64,000 bases of DNA, taken from assembly GCF_900111565.1 (NCBI RefSeq), contig NZ_FOIK01000001.1:1891309-1955308 (forward strand), given 5' to 3'. How positions within the stretch are numbered: position 1 is the first letter of the stretch; each line of letters starts with the position of its first letter. This DNA comes from Paenibacillus sp. NFR01. GTDB taxonomy: Bacteria; Bacillota; Bacilli; Paenibacillales; Paenibacillaceae. The notes under the pieces were generated by a model, which worked only from the letters and a program-made list of their open reading frames with translations, was not told where the DNA came from and did not search any database. A program made the translations under genes and the position numbers. Positions 8,414 to 19,049 of this stretch are shown here, one piece after another.

Positions 8414-9394
8414 ATGAGAGCGGACCGGCTGTTATCGGTTCTGTTATTGCTGCAAAACCAGGGGAAAATGAGTACGCGCCAACTTGCCCGGGAGCTTGAG
8501 GTATCGGAGCGCACCGTCACCCGTGACCTGGAGGCGCTTAGCGCGGCGGGCATACCCGTCTATGCCGAGCGCGGCCGCGAGGGCGGTTGGAGACTGACGG
8601 AAGGTTACCGGACGTCATTGAACGGGATGAAGCCGCGCGAGATTGCTTCACTGCTGCTGGCCGCCGACCGCTCGGTGCTTGAAGCGCTCGGGGCCTCCGA
8701 GGATTTCTCCGCCGCCGCGCTGAAGCTGGGGGCCTCCAGCGCGGCGCGGTCAAATACAGTTGGAGGCCTTCCTTCTCTCTCCGACCGCATTTATATCGAC
8801 GGTACCGGCTGGCATCCGTCCGGCGAAACCTGCCCTTGGCTCGGGCTTCTGCAGCAGGCGGTCTGGGAAGAACGTTTGGCCGAAATTACTTACGGCCAAG
8901 GTGCATCCACACGCCAGCGGATCATCGCCCCGCTCGGCTTGGTCGTTAAGCGCGGGGTATGGTATGTCGTCGCGTTAACCGAAGGCAGTCTGCGCACCTA
9001 CCGTGTTTCACGGATCGCGGAAGCGGGTCTGCGGGAAGAGCATTTTCGCCGCCCGGCCGATTTCGCGCTGATTCCGTATTGGGAGCAGTCTACGGCTGAA
9101 TTCAAAAGCTCTCTGCCCCGTTACCCTGCCGTACTGCTGGTCAAGGATACCGCTTTGGAGCTGCTCGAACAGGAGCGTTACGTCCGATTGGTGGAGGTGC
9201 GGACGGCCGAATCGCCCGGCTGGCGCGTGGCCGAGGCCGAATTTCATACACTCGATTCCGCCTGCCGGATCATTCTTTCCTTCGGAAGCAGCCTGAAGGC
9301 GGTCTCTCCGCCCGAGCTGGTGCAGCAGCTTGTCCGGGAACTGGAGGAGACGGCGGCACTATATGAAGAAATCCGCAACACTAAACCCGAATAA
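8414..9394 (+). CDS. HTH transcriptional regulator with WYL domain (YafY type)
   Basis: A 326-residue regulator. An N-terminal winged helix-turn-helix (residues 5-60; STRQLARELEVSERTVTRDL, with DLEALSAAGIPVYAERGREGGW forming the wing) is followed by a WYL ligand-sensing domain (KRGVWYVVALTEGSLRTYRV). WYL domains commonly bind nucleotide-type or nucleic-acid ligands; the ligand here is unknown. The ATG has GAAAGGGG 6 nt upstream. It is divergent from the SDR gene, with a palindrome between the two, so autoregulation together with control of the SDR gene is the simplest reading. Confidence 0.85.
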   Translation: MRADRLLSVLLLLQNQGKMSTRQLARELEVSERTVTRDLEALSAAGIPVYAERGREGGWRLTEGYRTSLNGMKPREIASLLLAADRSVLEALGASEDFSAAALKLGASSAARSNTVGGLPSLSDRIYIDGTGWHPSGETCPWLGLLQQAVWEERLAEITYGQGASTRQRIIAPLGLVVKRGVWYVVALTEGSLRTYRVSRIAEAGLREEHFRRPADFALIPYWEQSTAEFKSSLPRYPAVLLVKDTALELLEQERYVRLVEVRTAESPGWRVAEAEFHTLDSACRIILSFGSSLKAVSPPELVQQLVRELEETAALYEEIRNTKPE

Positions 9395-9428
9395 GTCATA
9401 AAGTTATCTTTTATGTTAGTAATTACAA

Positions 9429-9458
9429 TAGACCGCATCCGTCATCATCGCCTATAAT
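9429..9458 (+). promoter_or_regulatory. Probable sigma-A promoter of the chemoreceptor gene
   Basis: -35 TAGACC (9429-9434), 18-bp spacer, perfect -10 TATAAT (9453-9458). No sigma-D motif was seen here. Confidence 0.5.
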
Positions 9459-9499
9459 ATGACAGTAGACTATCTTTTTTTCTAGGGGGAACTTGCAAT

Positions 9500-10750
9500 A
9501 TGGACTGGATGAACAAGCTTCCATTAAAGCAAAGAATCGTGGTCGGATGTTATCTTATCGCGGCATTGTTCGGTATCCCGGTGCTGATCACGATGCTGGT
9601 GCTCGGCAAAATCGTCGTCGGCCTGATCCTCGTCGTCGTGCTTGGCGCGCTGACCTACCCGCTTTCGCGGGTTGTTGAGAGAACGCTTACATCGTCGTTT
9701 GACGAATTCGCCAACGTGACGCATACGATTGCCAAAGGCGACTTCACCACCCGCGCGGATGAAAACAGCTCCATGGGCGATGTCAGCCGGTCTTTCAACA
9801 GCATGATCGACAAGCTGAAGAAGATTCTGACCGAAGCGTCGCAGATTACCCGCCAGGTCATGGACGCAAGCCGGGGAATTGAAGACAAAAACCAGAATTT
9901 GAAGATCGTTATGTCGCAGGTGGCCTCCTCCTCCAATGAACTGGCGCTTGGGGCTAACGAAATTTCCGTCGATATCGCAGATATGACGGAGTCCATCAAG
10001 GCAATTGAAACGAAGGTCGCGAATTATACCCATTCGACCAAAGAGATGAATCAACGATCCATACATACGCTTGAGTTGGTTGAGCAAGGACGGGTGTCCG
10101 TCGATACGCAAGCGGAGGGCATGCGCAAAAACATCCAGGCAACGCAGAAAGTGGCCGACACGATCGAAGCCTTGTCGCAGAATGCCCGCGGCATCACGAT
10201 GATCGCCAAGACGATTACCGAAATCGCCGAACAGACGAATCTGCTCTCGCTGAACGCATCCATCGAAGCGGCGCGGGCCGGAGAACACGGCCGGGGGTTT
10301 GCCGTCGTCGCACAGGAAGTCCGGAAGCTGGCCGAGGAATCCACTACCTCCACCAAGGAAGTATTTGGGCTGGTGCGCAGCATTGAAGCCGACATCAAAC
10401 AAGCCGTCGCCAATATCGCCATCAACGAAGAAGTCGTACAGGTGCAAAACGAGCTGATTGTCGAAACCGCAAATATCTTCAATCAAATCGTGCAAAGCGT
10501 GCAGTTCATTTCCGAGCAGATCGCCGCATTCTCCGCAGAAAGCGATTTGATGCTCGAAAGCGCGCAAAAGATCTCCGGAGCCATCGAGAACATTTCGGCG
10601 ATCACCCAGCAAACGGCCGCCGGTACCGAAGAGGTATCCGCTGCTATGAACGAGCAGATCACTGCGCTGCAATCGGTCGCCGAAGAAACCGAAAAGATGA
10701 CGAACGCCGTATTCCAGCTGCAAAAAACGATTCACTTCTTCAAGTTCTGA
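9500..10750 (+). CDS. Methyl-accepting chemotaxis protein lacking a sensor domain
   Basis: A 416-residue chemoreceptor. Two adjacent hydrophobic helices (about 12-56) are joined by only a few residues, so there is no extracytoplasmic sensor domain. A HAMP-like segment ([20 protein letters not shown]) follows, then a long coiled-coil signalling domain with the hairpin core [20 protein letters not shown] and [20 protein letters not shown]. That core contacts CheA and CheW. The stimulus must be sensed through the membrane helices, HAMP or a partner. AGGGGGA lies upstream of the ATG. The gene is monocistronic, ending at a long perfect hairpin. Confidence 0.9.
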   Translation: MDWMNKLPLKQRIVVGCYLIAALFGIPVLITMLVLGKIVVGLILVVVLGALTYPLSRVVERTLTSSFDEFANVTHTIAKGDFTTRADENSSMGDVSRSFNSMIDKLKKILTEASQITRQVMDASRGIEDKNQNLKIVMSQVASSSNELALGANEISVDIADMTESIKAIETKVANYTHSTKEMNQRSIHTLELVEQGRVSVDTQAEGMRKNIQATQKVADTIEALSQNARGITMIAKTITEIAEQTNLLSLNASIEAARAGEHGRGFAVVAQEVRKLAEESTTSTKEVFGLVRSIEADIKQAVANIAINEEVVQVQNELIVETANIFNQIVQSVQFISEQIAAFSAESDLMLESAQKISGAIENISAITQQTAAGTEEVSAAMNEQITALQSVAEETEKMTNAVFQLQKTIHFFKF

Positions 10751-10772
10751 TTTCACCGTTCCGCGAAATGGC

Positions 10773-10816
10773 AAGGGGTCTTCCTGCACAGCGCAATGCT
10801 GGCAGGAAGACCCCTT
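10773..10816. terminator. Hairpin between convergent mcp and glpK
   Basis: A 15-bp perfect stem AAGGGGTCTTCCTGC/GCAGGAAGACCCCTT with a 14-nt loop. No clear T run follows on either strand, so efficiency is uncertain, but the position between convergent genes fits a shared terminator. Confidence 0.65.
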
Positions 10817-10891
10817 CGTTGTGGTTGCGGTTATTATGATGATTGTGGTTATGATTCTCGTAAGGCCGATCATGCTCATTCCAATTTCCGT

Positions 10892-12370
<1,479 letters not shown>

Positions 12371-12430
12371 GAAAAGACCTCCTGAGGAACGATGTTCCAC
12401 GATGAACAAGATTTTCCTTGCTGATTCAAC

Positions 12431-12454
12431 AAAAAGCACCTCTGCGAGCAGAGG
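12431..12454 (-). terminator. Terminator after resE
   Basis: CCTCTGC (12439-12445) pairs with GCAGAGG (12448-12454); T5 follows within a few bases on the minus strand. It separates resE from glpK. Confidence 0.6.
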
Positions 12455-12476
12455 CGCCGTCAACCTTGGTTCCAAT

Positions 12477-13919
12477 CTATTGTTTTTCGACAGGAAGCCG
12501 CAGCGTAAAGGCGGTTCCTTCGCCAACTTTACTGGTTGCGGAGATCAGGCCGCGGTGGGCCTCGACGATATTTTTAACGATCGCCAGCCCCAGACCCGTT
12601 CCCCCGGATTCGCCCCGCACCCGCGCTTTGTCCGCTTTATAAAAGCGCTCGAAGATAAACGGCAGGTCTTCCTCCGCAATGCCAACGCCCTCGTCTCGAA
12701 TGACAATCTCCAGGTACCGGCGTCCCTCCAGGACAGTATGGCCGGCCGCAATCGCGATCGCTTTGCCGGCCGGCGTATGCCGGAACGCATTGTCTAGCAG
12801 GTTCGTCAGTACCTGCTCCAGCTTGTCTTCATCCGCGGCCTTCAGCAGAAGAATGCCGTCCGGCTTCTCCAGCGTCAGGCGAATGTCCCGTTCCTTCGCC
12901 CGGACCGAAAACTTGCGGAAGATCCGCTCCAGAAGTTCGCTCATATTGACTTCCGCTTTGGCCGTGTCCGTATAACCCGCTTCCATGCGTGCCAGGTCCA
13001 GGAGATCCTTGACCAGCCGCCCCATGCGCAGCGACTCGTCATAGATGACCTGCACCAGCTCGCTGCTCTCTTCCGGCGAAGTCGCCATGCCATCGAGCAG
13101 CGCTTCGCTGTAGCCCTGCATCATCGACAGCGGTGTGCGGATCTCATGCGAGACGTTGGCCACAAAGTCGGTCCGCATCTTCTCGAGCCGAACTTCCTCG
13201 GTCACGTCGCGCAGCACCGCCACCGCGCCGCGGATTTGATTCTCCACGTAGAGCGGGGCCATATGCACCGACCATGCTCCTTGCCGCACATGCACATTGG
13301 CGCGCTGGTCCCGGCCTTCGCTCAGCGTCTGCGCAAACAATGTGCGCAGCGGTGCGGGCACCGCCAAAGCAGCGGCCGCCAGCTTTGTCCCGGCTTCTTC
13401 GCCTTCTGCTTCCTCCCCGTCCAGACCTGCCCAGGCTTCCAGCAGATGCTGGCCGTGCGGATTGGTCAGGATGGCGTTGCCTTCCGTGTCGAAGGTAATG
13501 ACAGAGTCGCTCATGCTGCGCAGCACGCTCGACAGATGAGCTTTTTCATGGTTGAGGCTGCGGATATTGGCTTCCAGCTCGGCGGCCATATGATTGAAGG
13601 AGGTAGCCAGCTGACCGATTTCATCGCTGGTCATCAGCTTCAGGCGGGTACCATACTCGCCCTTGCGGATGTTATTGGCCGCTTCAATGACCTGCTGCAT
13701 CGGCTGAGTGATTTTTGTAAATAGGAACAGGGCAAAAAACGTCGTCAACGAAAAGCCGATCATGCAGGTATACAGAAACAAACGTTTGATCGCCCCGGAA
13801 TTGGCGAAGTTGCTGTCGATGTAGGGCAGCAGGAAAAGCCCGAGCGTAATGAGCACGACAGCGACAAGGCAGATGATCGTGATCCACAGTTTGCCGACAA
13901 GGCTCCTCCAGAAGTTCAC
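12477..13919 (-). CDS. resE: Redox-responsive sensor histidine kinase ResE (short sensor form)
   Basis: A 480-residue kinase, partner of ResD. Two transmembrane helices (about 10-32 and 47-68) are separated by only some 14 residues; HAMP (ITQPMQQVIEAANNIRKGEY), a PAS domain (SVLRSMSDSVITFDTEGNAI), the phosphoacceptor box SHEIRTPLSM, the N box NLLDNAFRHTPAG, and the G boxes DEGVGIAEEDLPF and GGTGLGLAIVKNI follow. B. subtilis ResE is longer, with a large extracytoplasmic loop that is missing here. The start is a GTG directly after the resD stop (TAA-GTG), with GAGGT 11 nt upstream, implying coupling. Last gene of resABCDE. Confidence 0.9.
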   Translation of the reverse strand: MNFWRSLVGKLWITIICLVAVVLITLGLFLLPYIDSNFANSGAIKRLFLYTCMIGFSLTTFFALFLFTKITQPMQQVIEAANNIRKGEYGTRLKLMTSDEIGQLATSFNHMAAELEANIRSLNHEKAHLSSVLRSMSDSVITFDTEGNAILTNPHGQHLLEAWAGLDGEEAEGEEAGTKLAAAALAVPAPLRTLFAQTLSEGRDQRANVHVRQGAWSVHMAPLYVENQIRGAVAVLRDVTEEVRLEKMRTDFVANVSHEIRTPLSMMQGYSEALLDGMATSPEESSELVQVIYDESLRMGRLVKDLLDLARMEAGYTDTAKAEVNMSELLERIFRKFSVRAKERDIRLTLEKPDGILLLKAADEDKLEQVLTNLLDNAFRHTPAGKAIAIAAGHTVLEGRRYLEIVIRDEGVGIAEEDLPFIFERFYKADKARVRGESGGTGLGLAIVKNIVEAHRGLISATSKVGEGTAFTLRLPVEKQ

Positions 13920-14636
13920 TTATTTCGGGACCTCAAGCTTATAGCCGACTCCCCAAACGGTGGTGATCATCGCTGCCGATTCCGGTGAAACTTTATTCAA
14001 TTTTTCGCGAAGCCGCTTCACATGCGTATCGACGGTCCGCAGATCGCCGAAAAACTCGTAATTCCATACATCCTTCAGCAGTTCCTCGCGCGAGAACACC
14101 TTGTCCGGGGATACGGCCAAATAATGCAGCAGCTCGTACTCCTTCGGCGTCAGGCTGACCTCCTGGCCGCCGGCGGTGACGCGGTGGGCGTCATGCTCAA
14201 TGACCAGGTGCGGAAATACGATATTGTTGCTCGAATTGATTTCTTTGGACAGGAACGCAGTCGCAGAGGACCGGCGCATGATCGCTTTCACCCGGTAGAT
14301 GACCTCGCGCGGGCTGAACGGCTTGACGACATAATCGTCGGCGCCCATCTCGAAGCCCTGCACCCGGTTAATCTCCTCGCCTTTGGCGGTCAGCATGAGA
14401 ACCGGTGTCGATTTCACGCCTCTCAGCCGCGTTAACACCTCGATCCCGTCAATCCCGGGCAGCATGACATCAAGCAGGATCAGCCCGTAATCGTTGGCCG
14501 TCGCTTTGCGCAGAGCAATCTCGCCGTCTTCGGCTTCGTCGATCTCGTAGCCTTCTTTTTCAAGATACATTTTGAGCAGGCGGCGGATGCGCTCCTCGTC
14601 ATCCACCACCAGAATTCTGTTCAAATGCTCTGCCAT
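13920..14636 (-). CDS. resD: Response regulator ResD (OmpR/PhoB type)
   Basis: A 238-residue regulator. The receiver domain (5-120) has the acidic pocket VVDDEE, the phosphorylated Asp in LILLDVMLPG, Thr in MLTAKG and Lys in VVKPFSPRE; the C-terminal winged helix ends with the recognition region LRTVDTHVKRLREKL. ResD activates genes for anaerobic and aerobic respiration, including cytochrome synthesis and res itself. Upstream, 75 nt separate it from resC, room for an internal promoter. The ribosome binding site is GAAGGGG, rather far (11 nt) from the ATG. Confidence 0.95.
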   Translation of the reverse strand: MAEHLNRILVVDDEERIRRLLKMYLEKEGYEIDEAEDGEIALRKATANDYGLILLDVMLPGIDGIEVLTRLRGVKSTPVLMLTAKGEEINRVQGFEMGADDYVVKPFSPREVIYRVKAIMRRSSATAFLSKEINSSNNIVFPHLVIEHDAHRVTAGGQEVSLTPKEYELLHYLAVSPDKVFSREELLKDVWNYEFFGDLRTVDTHVKRLREKLNKVSPESAAMITTVWGVGYKLEVPK

Positions 14637-14711
14637 CTCACAACAACCCCTTCATCAAATACACTAGAACATTACCCTATTTCATGACCTGCATTACCAT
14701 TAATGTGATCT

Positions 14712-15968
14712 TTAGTCCGTACCGGCATACGAATGGAGTCCGGCGATGACCAGATTAACGCCAACCAGGGTGAACATTACAACCAAAAAGCCGAGTACGG
14801 CCAGCCATGCCGATTTGCGTCCCTGCCAGCCGCGGGCCAGCCGGAGATGCAGATAAGCACTGTAAAACAACCAGGTGACGAGGGCCCAGACTTCCTTCGG
14901 ATCCCAGCCCCAGAACCGGCCCCAGGCGATCTGCGCCCAGATCATCGCAAATATCAGCGCGCCGAGGGTAAAGATCGGAAATCCGATCGCAATCGCCCGG
15001 TACGTAATTTCGTCGAGATCCTGTTCGTCGATGCCGTCGAGCACTGGATGGAGCGCGCGTCCCAGCGGTTTGCGGGTGATTAGTCGTAAAAGCCCATAGA
15101 GAAAGAGGCCCGAAATCAGCGACCAGAGCACGGTGTTGAACTTGCGCCCGGCGCTCTCGCCGTTCATCCACGAAGGGGCTTCAAAAAGCGGTTGATCCAG
15201 CCCTAAAAACGGCTGAAAGCGCTCAATATCGCTCTGGTAGGGTGCGACAATTGGGGGCAATTTATAACTCACTCTCTCTATTGTACTATCATCCTGCCCG
15301 GGGCTGTCAATCGTAACGTTCGAAGAGACAAAAACAGATTCATATCCACCCGCCCGGAATGCGAACACCGAACCGAGAAATCCGATGATAACCAGGATGG
15401 TGAACAGCGTAAATTCAACAAGCCGCTGCTGCCGGCGATTACCTGTCTTCGGATTAAAGTCCACAGTCCGCAGCAGATACATCAATCCGGCGGCAAAGCC
15501 GATCGCGAAAAAGGATTCGCCCAGCGCGGCCAGTGTCACGTGAATGTTGAGATAAATGGACTGCAGCGAAGGGATCAGCGGCTGTACCTCCTGGGGAAAT
15601 ACCGCCGCGTACGCCATAATGATAATTGAGACTGGAACGGCAAACATGCCCAGGATGATTTTGCGGTACAAGATGAAAATCACGGTAAAGGCAACCATCA
15701 CCATCATCGATAAAAAGGTCATGAATTCATACATATTGCTGACCGGGATATGCCCCGCCCCGATCCAGCGGGTAACGAAATAGGCCAGGTGGCACAACAA
15801 GCCGAGCGATGAAGCGATGAAGGCAATCCGCCCGAAGCGGGCACTGTGTTCTTCCGGCTTGCGGCCGGACCACTTCCGCCCCATGATGGCGATCGTATAC
15901 AACATGAACGAGCCGCTGTATAAGAAAAATGCGGCAATGAAGACATTACTGCTGAATGTAAGCATCAT
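14712..15968 (-). CDS. resC: Cytochrome c biogenesis protein ResC (CcsB/CcsA type)
   Basis: A 418-residue polytopic membrane protein of the System II cytochrome c synthase. Near the C-terminus is the tryptophan-rich haem-handling WWD-type motif (WGRFWGWDPKEVWALVTWLF), flanked by hydrophobic helices with conserved His residues (AYLHLRLARGW, AGLHSYAGTD). With ResB it forms the haem lyase that attaches haem to apocytochrome c outside the membrane. The start ATG overlaps the resB stop (ATGA) with GGGAGG 6 nt upstream; a second ATG follows immediately and could also be used. Confidence 0.93.
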   Translation of the reverse strand: MMLTFSSNVFIAAFFLYSGSFMLYTIAIMGRKWSGRKPEEHSARFGRIAFIASSLGLLCHLAYFVTRWIGAGHIPVSNMYEFMTFLSMMVMVAFTVIFILYRKIILGMFAVPVSIIIMAYAAVFPQEVQPLIPSLQSIYLNIHVTLAALGESFFAIGFAAGLMYLLRTVDFNPKTGNRRQQRLVEFTLFTILVIIGFLGSVFAFRAGGYESVFVSSNVTIDSPGQDDSTIERVSYKLPPIVAPYQSDIERFQPFLGLDQPLFEAPSWMNGESAGRKFNTVLWSLISGLFLYGLLRLITRKPLGRALHPVLDGIDEQDLDEITYRAIAIGFPIFTLGALIFAMIWAQIAWGRFWGWDPKEVWALVTWLFYSAYLHLRLARGWQGRKSAWLAVLGFLVVMFTLVGVNLVIAGLHSYAGTD

Positions 15969-17638
15969 GATTGGCCTCCCCCGCCACCCAATGATTTGTC
16001 ATCGACGTTCAGGTCCATCTTGCCCAGCAGCTGCACAATCTCGCGCCGGAAACCGAACCAGTTTTTGTTCGTGTGCCCGCCGAGCACAAGCTCGCCTTGA
16101 TCCACCGTCAGCCAGATGCGGCGATGCTGCCAGTAGAATCCGAGCACCAGCCCCAGCATCACGATGCCTGCCCCGATCCAGACAAAGGGCATTGCCCGGT
16201 CGACCCGGATATTGAGATAGGAAGTGGACTCGGCAAAATCGACATCCGCCATGTCCGTCACGTCCAGCTCCAAAAAGCGTTCGGCGCCGGCCAGTTTGTC
16301 ATTGATCGCCTGCTGCTGAAACTGCTCCTGGTCCACCTGCTTCGGAAAATAGAAATATTGCTGTCCTTCGGCCGGAAGCCGCGGCCCTTTGATTACAAAC
16401 AGAAAAGCCGGCGCGTTCGGATTCGGCGATTTGGAGACCGGTTTGCCCTCGTCGTCCAGGCCGAAATCCATGTATTTTTCCTTCAGTTCCAGCGTATAGG
16501 GGCCTACTTGGTACGTGCGCTGCGAATTTTTCATCTCCAGCTTGAACTTCCCGTAGGACTCTCCCGTCTGCGAATCCACCAGCTGCGGCTGCACGGAGCG
16601 GAGGATCGGCGTCAGGTTATAGTCAAACTGATACGCTTTCATTCCGTTGTAGCTTAACGGCGAATTCACCTTGATGTCGTGGCGCGCCACTTCGGTAAGC
16701 TGCGGCTCCTTGGCCGGATTCCCGCAATCCGCCGTACATTCGTACAGCACCGCCGCCGTTTCGAACAGCTTCGGCAGCACCTTTTTGCCGCGGAATTCTT
16801 CGGGCATCTCTGCATCGGTGTAAAACTCTACGGTAAATTTTTCATTGCTCAAATAATAGCTTGTTTCCGGAATTTTGGTTGGTTCTCCTTGGGGAAAAGC
16901 GAGATGCTGGTCCATATACAGTCCCGGCAGCCCTCTCGCCAGCACGGCGAGCAGAAACACGATCAGGCCGATATGTATGACATATGGTCCCCAGCGGCTG
17001 AAACGGTGCTTCTCGGCAAGAAGCGAATCCCCGTCTGTCTTAACGTTATAGCGTTTGCGCCGGAGCGTGTCGGCCATGGAGGATACCCAGGCTGCGGGCT
17101 CGGCATCCAGCGGGGTGACCAGCGTCACCTTCTGCCGGGTCAAAAACTGACGGTGCTTGCGGATCTTCTGGCGGGTAAGCGCCTTATAAAGCGGGAGCAC
17201 GCGGTCCAGGCTGCAAATGACCAGCGATGCGCCGATCATCACCAGCAGCGTGACGAACCACCAGGAAGAATACGTATGCGAAAGGCCGAGTTTATAATAG
17301 ATATCACCGGCGGTTCCGTACGTTTCTTTATAATAGGTGGAAGCATCAATGTTCAGAAAAGTGCTTTCCTGAGGAAAAACCGTCCCCAGCGTCGAACCCA
17401 GCAGCGTCAGCACGATCAGGTAAATCGCGATTTTGACCGAAGAGAAAAAGTTCCACACCCGGTCGATGATGCCCGGATTTACCCGCTGTGAGCGGCGGGC
17501 CACGCCGTCATAACGCATTTCCAGATCGCCTTCGAGCCGTTCGTCAAGCGGTTTGCCGCAGGCCTCGCACAGCACGGTGCCGACGGGATTCTGATGTCCG
17601 CATTCGCATTTCGTGTTGGTGATCAACGGCTGCTTCAT
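15965..17638 (-). CDS. resB: Cytochrome c biogenesis protein ResB (Ccs1)
   Basis: A 557-residue membrane protein, partner of ResC in System II haem ligation. A small N-terminal zinc-ribbon-like segment (CECGHQNP, then VLCEACGKPL) precedes three transmembrane helices (about 66-85, 122-142 and 220-240), a large extracytoplasmic domain (about 245-490) and a fourth helix near 500. The FFSSVKIAIYLIVLTLLGST segment and WGPYVIHIGLIVFLL (with a conserved His) are typical of ResB. It overlaps resA by 4 nt (ATGA) and resC likewise, so resABC are coupled. Confidence 0.93.
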   Translation of the reverse strand: MKQPLITNTKCECGHQNPVGTVLCEACGKPLDERLEGDLEMRYDGVARRSQRVNPGIIDRVWNFFSSVKIAIYLIVLTLLGSTLGTVFPQESTFLNIDASTYYKETYGTAGDIYYKLGLSHTYSSWWFVTLLVMIGASLVICSLDRVLPLYKALTRQKIRKHRQFLTRQKVTLVTPLDAEPAAWVSSMADTLRRKRYNVKTDGDSLLAEKHRFSRWGPYVIHIGLIVFLLAVLARGLPGLYMDQHLAFPQGEPTKIPETSYYLSNEKFTVEFYTDAEMPEEFRGKKVLPKLFETAAVLYECTADCGNPAKEPQLTEVARHDIKVNSPLSYNGMKAYQFDYNLTPILRSVQPQLVDSQTGESYGKFKLEMKNSQRTYQVGPYTLELKEKYMDFGLDDEGKPVSKSPNPNAPAFLFVIKGPRLPAEGQQYFYFPKQVDQEQFQQQAINDKLAGAERFLELDVTDMADVDFAESTSYLNIRVDRAMPFVWIGAGIVMLGLVLGFYWQHRRIWLTVDQGELVLGGHTNKNWFGFRREIVQLLGKMDLNVDDKSLGGGGGQS

Positions 17639-18159
17639 TTCGCCACCAGCTTTCCGATTTGCCCTTCAAGCGAGCTAAGATCAAGCTGTCCGATATGAAT
17701 GCTGTCCACTTTCCCTTTCGCATTGATAAAAAAAGTGGTCGGAAGCGGAGATACGCCATAGCTGCGTACCGCGTCGCGCCCGGTATCCATGACCACCGGA
17801 AAGTCGATGTCGACCTGCTTGACGAAATTCTCCACCGTCATCCGGTCTTCCCCGACGTTGACGCCCAGCACGACTACGCCTTGTTCCTTCCACTTCTGCC
17901 ACTGTTTTTGCAGAGCAGGCATTTCTTTGACGCAGGGCGCGCACCAGGAGCCCCAAAAATTGAGCACCACGGCTTTGCCCTTGTATTCCTTTAATGAATG
18001 GGTCTGGCCATCCAGACCAAGCAGCTCGAAATCGGGCGCTTTGCTGCCTTCCTTGAGACTTCCGTCTCCGCCCATCACCGAGGAAGCAATCGCATATCCA
18101 CCAAATAAAACAATCAGGAACAGAATCACGATTTGAATCGGCTTTCTCGCTTTGCCCAC
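17635..18159 (-). CDS. resA: Thiol-disulfide oxidoreductase ResA
   Basis: A 174-residue membrane-tethered thioredoxin-fold protein (N-terminal helix IVILFLIVLFGGYAIASSVM). It reduces the haem-binding cysteines of apocytochrome c before ligation. The active site is WCAPCVKEMP; B. subtilis ResA has CEPC, so the Glu between the cysteines is Ala here, while the Glu three residues after the second Cys is kept. A cis-Pro loop (SPLPTTFFI) is present. GTG start with GAAGGGGG 8 nt upstream. First gene of resABCDE. Confidence 0.92.
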   Translation of the reverse strand: MGKARKPIQIVILFLIVLFGGYAIASSVMGGDGSLKEGSKAPDFELLGLDGQTHSLKEYKGKAVVLNFWGSWCAPCVKEMPALQKQWQKWKEQGVVVLGVNVGEDRMTVENFVKQVDIDFPVVMDTGRDAVRSYGVSPLPTTFFINAKGKVDSIHIGQLDLSSLEGQIGKLVAK

Positions 18160-18224
18160 ACGCGAAGCCCCCTTCTGTGACGCAACTCATTACGATAGTT
18201 GTTAAGTGTGAACATCCTATGAAC

Positions 18225-18230
18225 ATTATA
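18225..18230 (-). promoter_or_regulatory. Candidate -10 element of the res operon
   Basis: A perfect TATAAT lies on the minus strand 66 nt upstream of the resA start, in the 112-bp rluB-resA space. No consensus -35 is spaced from it, which fits an activator-dependent promoter (ResD is known to activate res in B. subtilis). The activator site was not identified. Confidence 0.35.
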
Positions 18231-18271
18231 ACGAATATTGTCACAGTTTTAGGAGGGGGCAATTGTGAACT

Positions 18272-19030
18272 TTATGTGTCCTTACGCAGCGGATTGTTTT
18301 TGAGCATTCCCGCTTTCGCGATCTGCCGCAGATGATTGATCTCATCTTTGGTCAAATGGCGGTACGTGCCGCGCTTCAAATTTTGCAAAAGAATATCCCC
18401 GAAGGAAATCCGCTTCAGCCGGATGACCGGATGGGAGATTGCGTCAAACATGCGGCGCACCTGGCGGTTACGGCCTTCATGGATCGTGATGCTGATGACC
18501 GACTGCTTGTTGTCCTCATCAATATCCTTGTACTCGACCTCGGCGGGCGCGGTCATGCCGTCCTCCAGCTTGACGCCGGCCTTCAGCTTGTCCAGCGCCG
18601 TACCATGCGGCACGCCTTTCACCGTGGCAAGGTACGTTTTGGGAACGTGATGCTTCGGATGGGTCAGCAGATTGGCGAACTCCCCATCGTTGGTCAGGAG
18701 CAGCAAACCTTCCGTATCGTAATCCAGCCGGCCGATCGGGTATACCCGTTCTTTGATGCCCTTCAAGTAATCGGTTACGATTTTCCGCCCATGCGGGTCG
18801 GAAGCGCTCGTAATGACGCCTTTGGGTTTGTTGAACATAATATAGATTTTATTCTCGCCCCGGATCGGCTTGCCGGAGACTTTAATGATATCCTGCTCGG
18901 GGTCCGCTTTTGTGCCCATCTCGGTTACGATCTCACCGTTAACCTCCACTTTGCCCGCCAGAATGAGTTCTTCGCATTTCCGTCTTGACGCTACGCCTGC
19001 CTGCGCCAAAATTTTTTGTAATCTTTCCAT
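18272..19030 (-). CDS. rluB: 23S rRNA pseudouridine synthase RluB
   Basis: A 252-residue RsuA/RluB-family enzyme that isomerises a uridine of 23S rRNA. An N-terminal S4 RNA-binding domain (MERLQKILAQAGVASRRKCE) precedes the catalytic domain with GRLDYDTEGLLLLTNDGEF (catalytic Asp) and the family HEGRNRQVRRMFDAI motif. The ribosome binding site GAGGTGA lies 9 nt before the ATG. The position between spm/dacB and res is the same as in B. subtilis. Confidence 0.95.
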   Translation of the reverse strand: MERLQKILAQAGVASRRKCEELILAGKVEVNGEIVTEMGTKADPEQDIIKVSGKPIRGENKIYIMFNKPKGVITSASDPHGRKIVTDYLKGIKERVYPIGRLDYDTEGLLLLTNDGEFANLLTHPKHHVPKTYLATVKGVPHGTALDKLKAGVKLEDGMTAPAEVEYKDIDEDNKQSVISITIHEGRNRQVRRMFDAISHPVIRLKRISFGDILLQNLKRGTYRHLTKDEINHLRQIAKAGMLKNNPLRKDT

Positions 19031-19049
19031 TTTCGACAGTCACCTCAGG

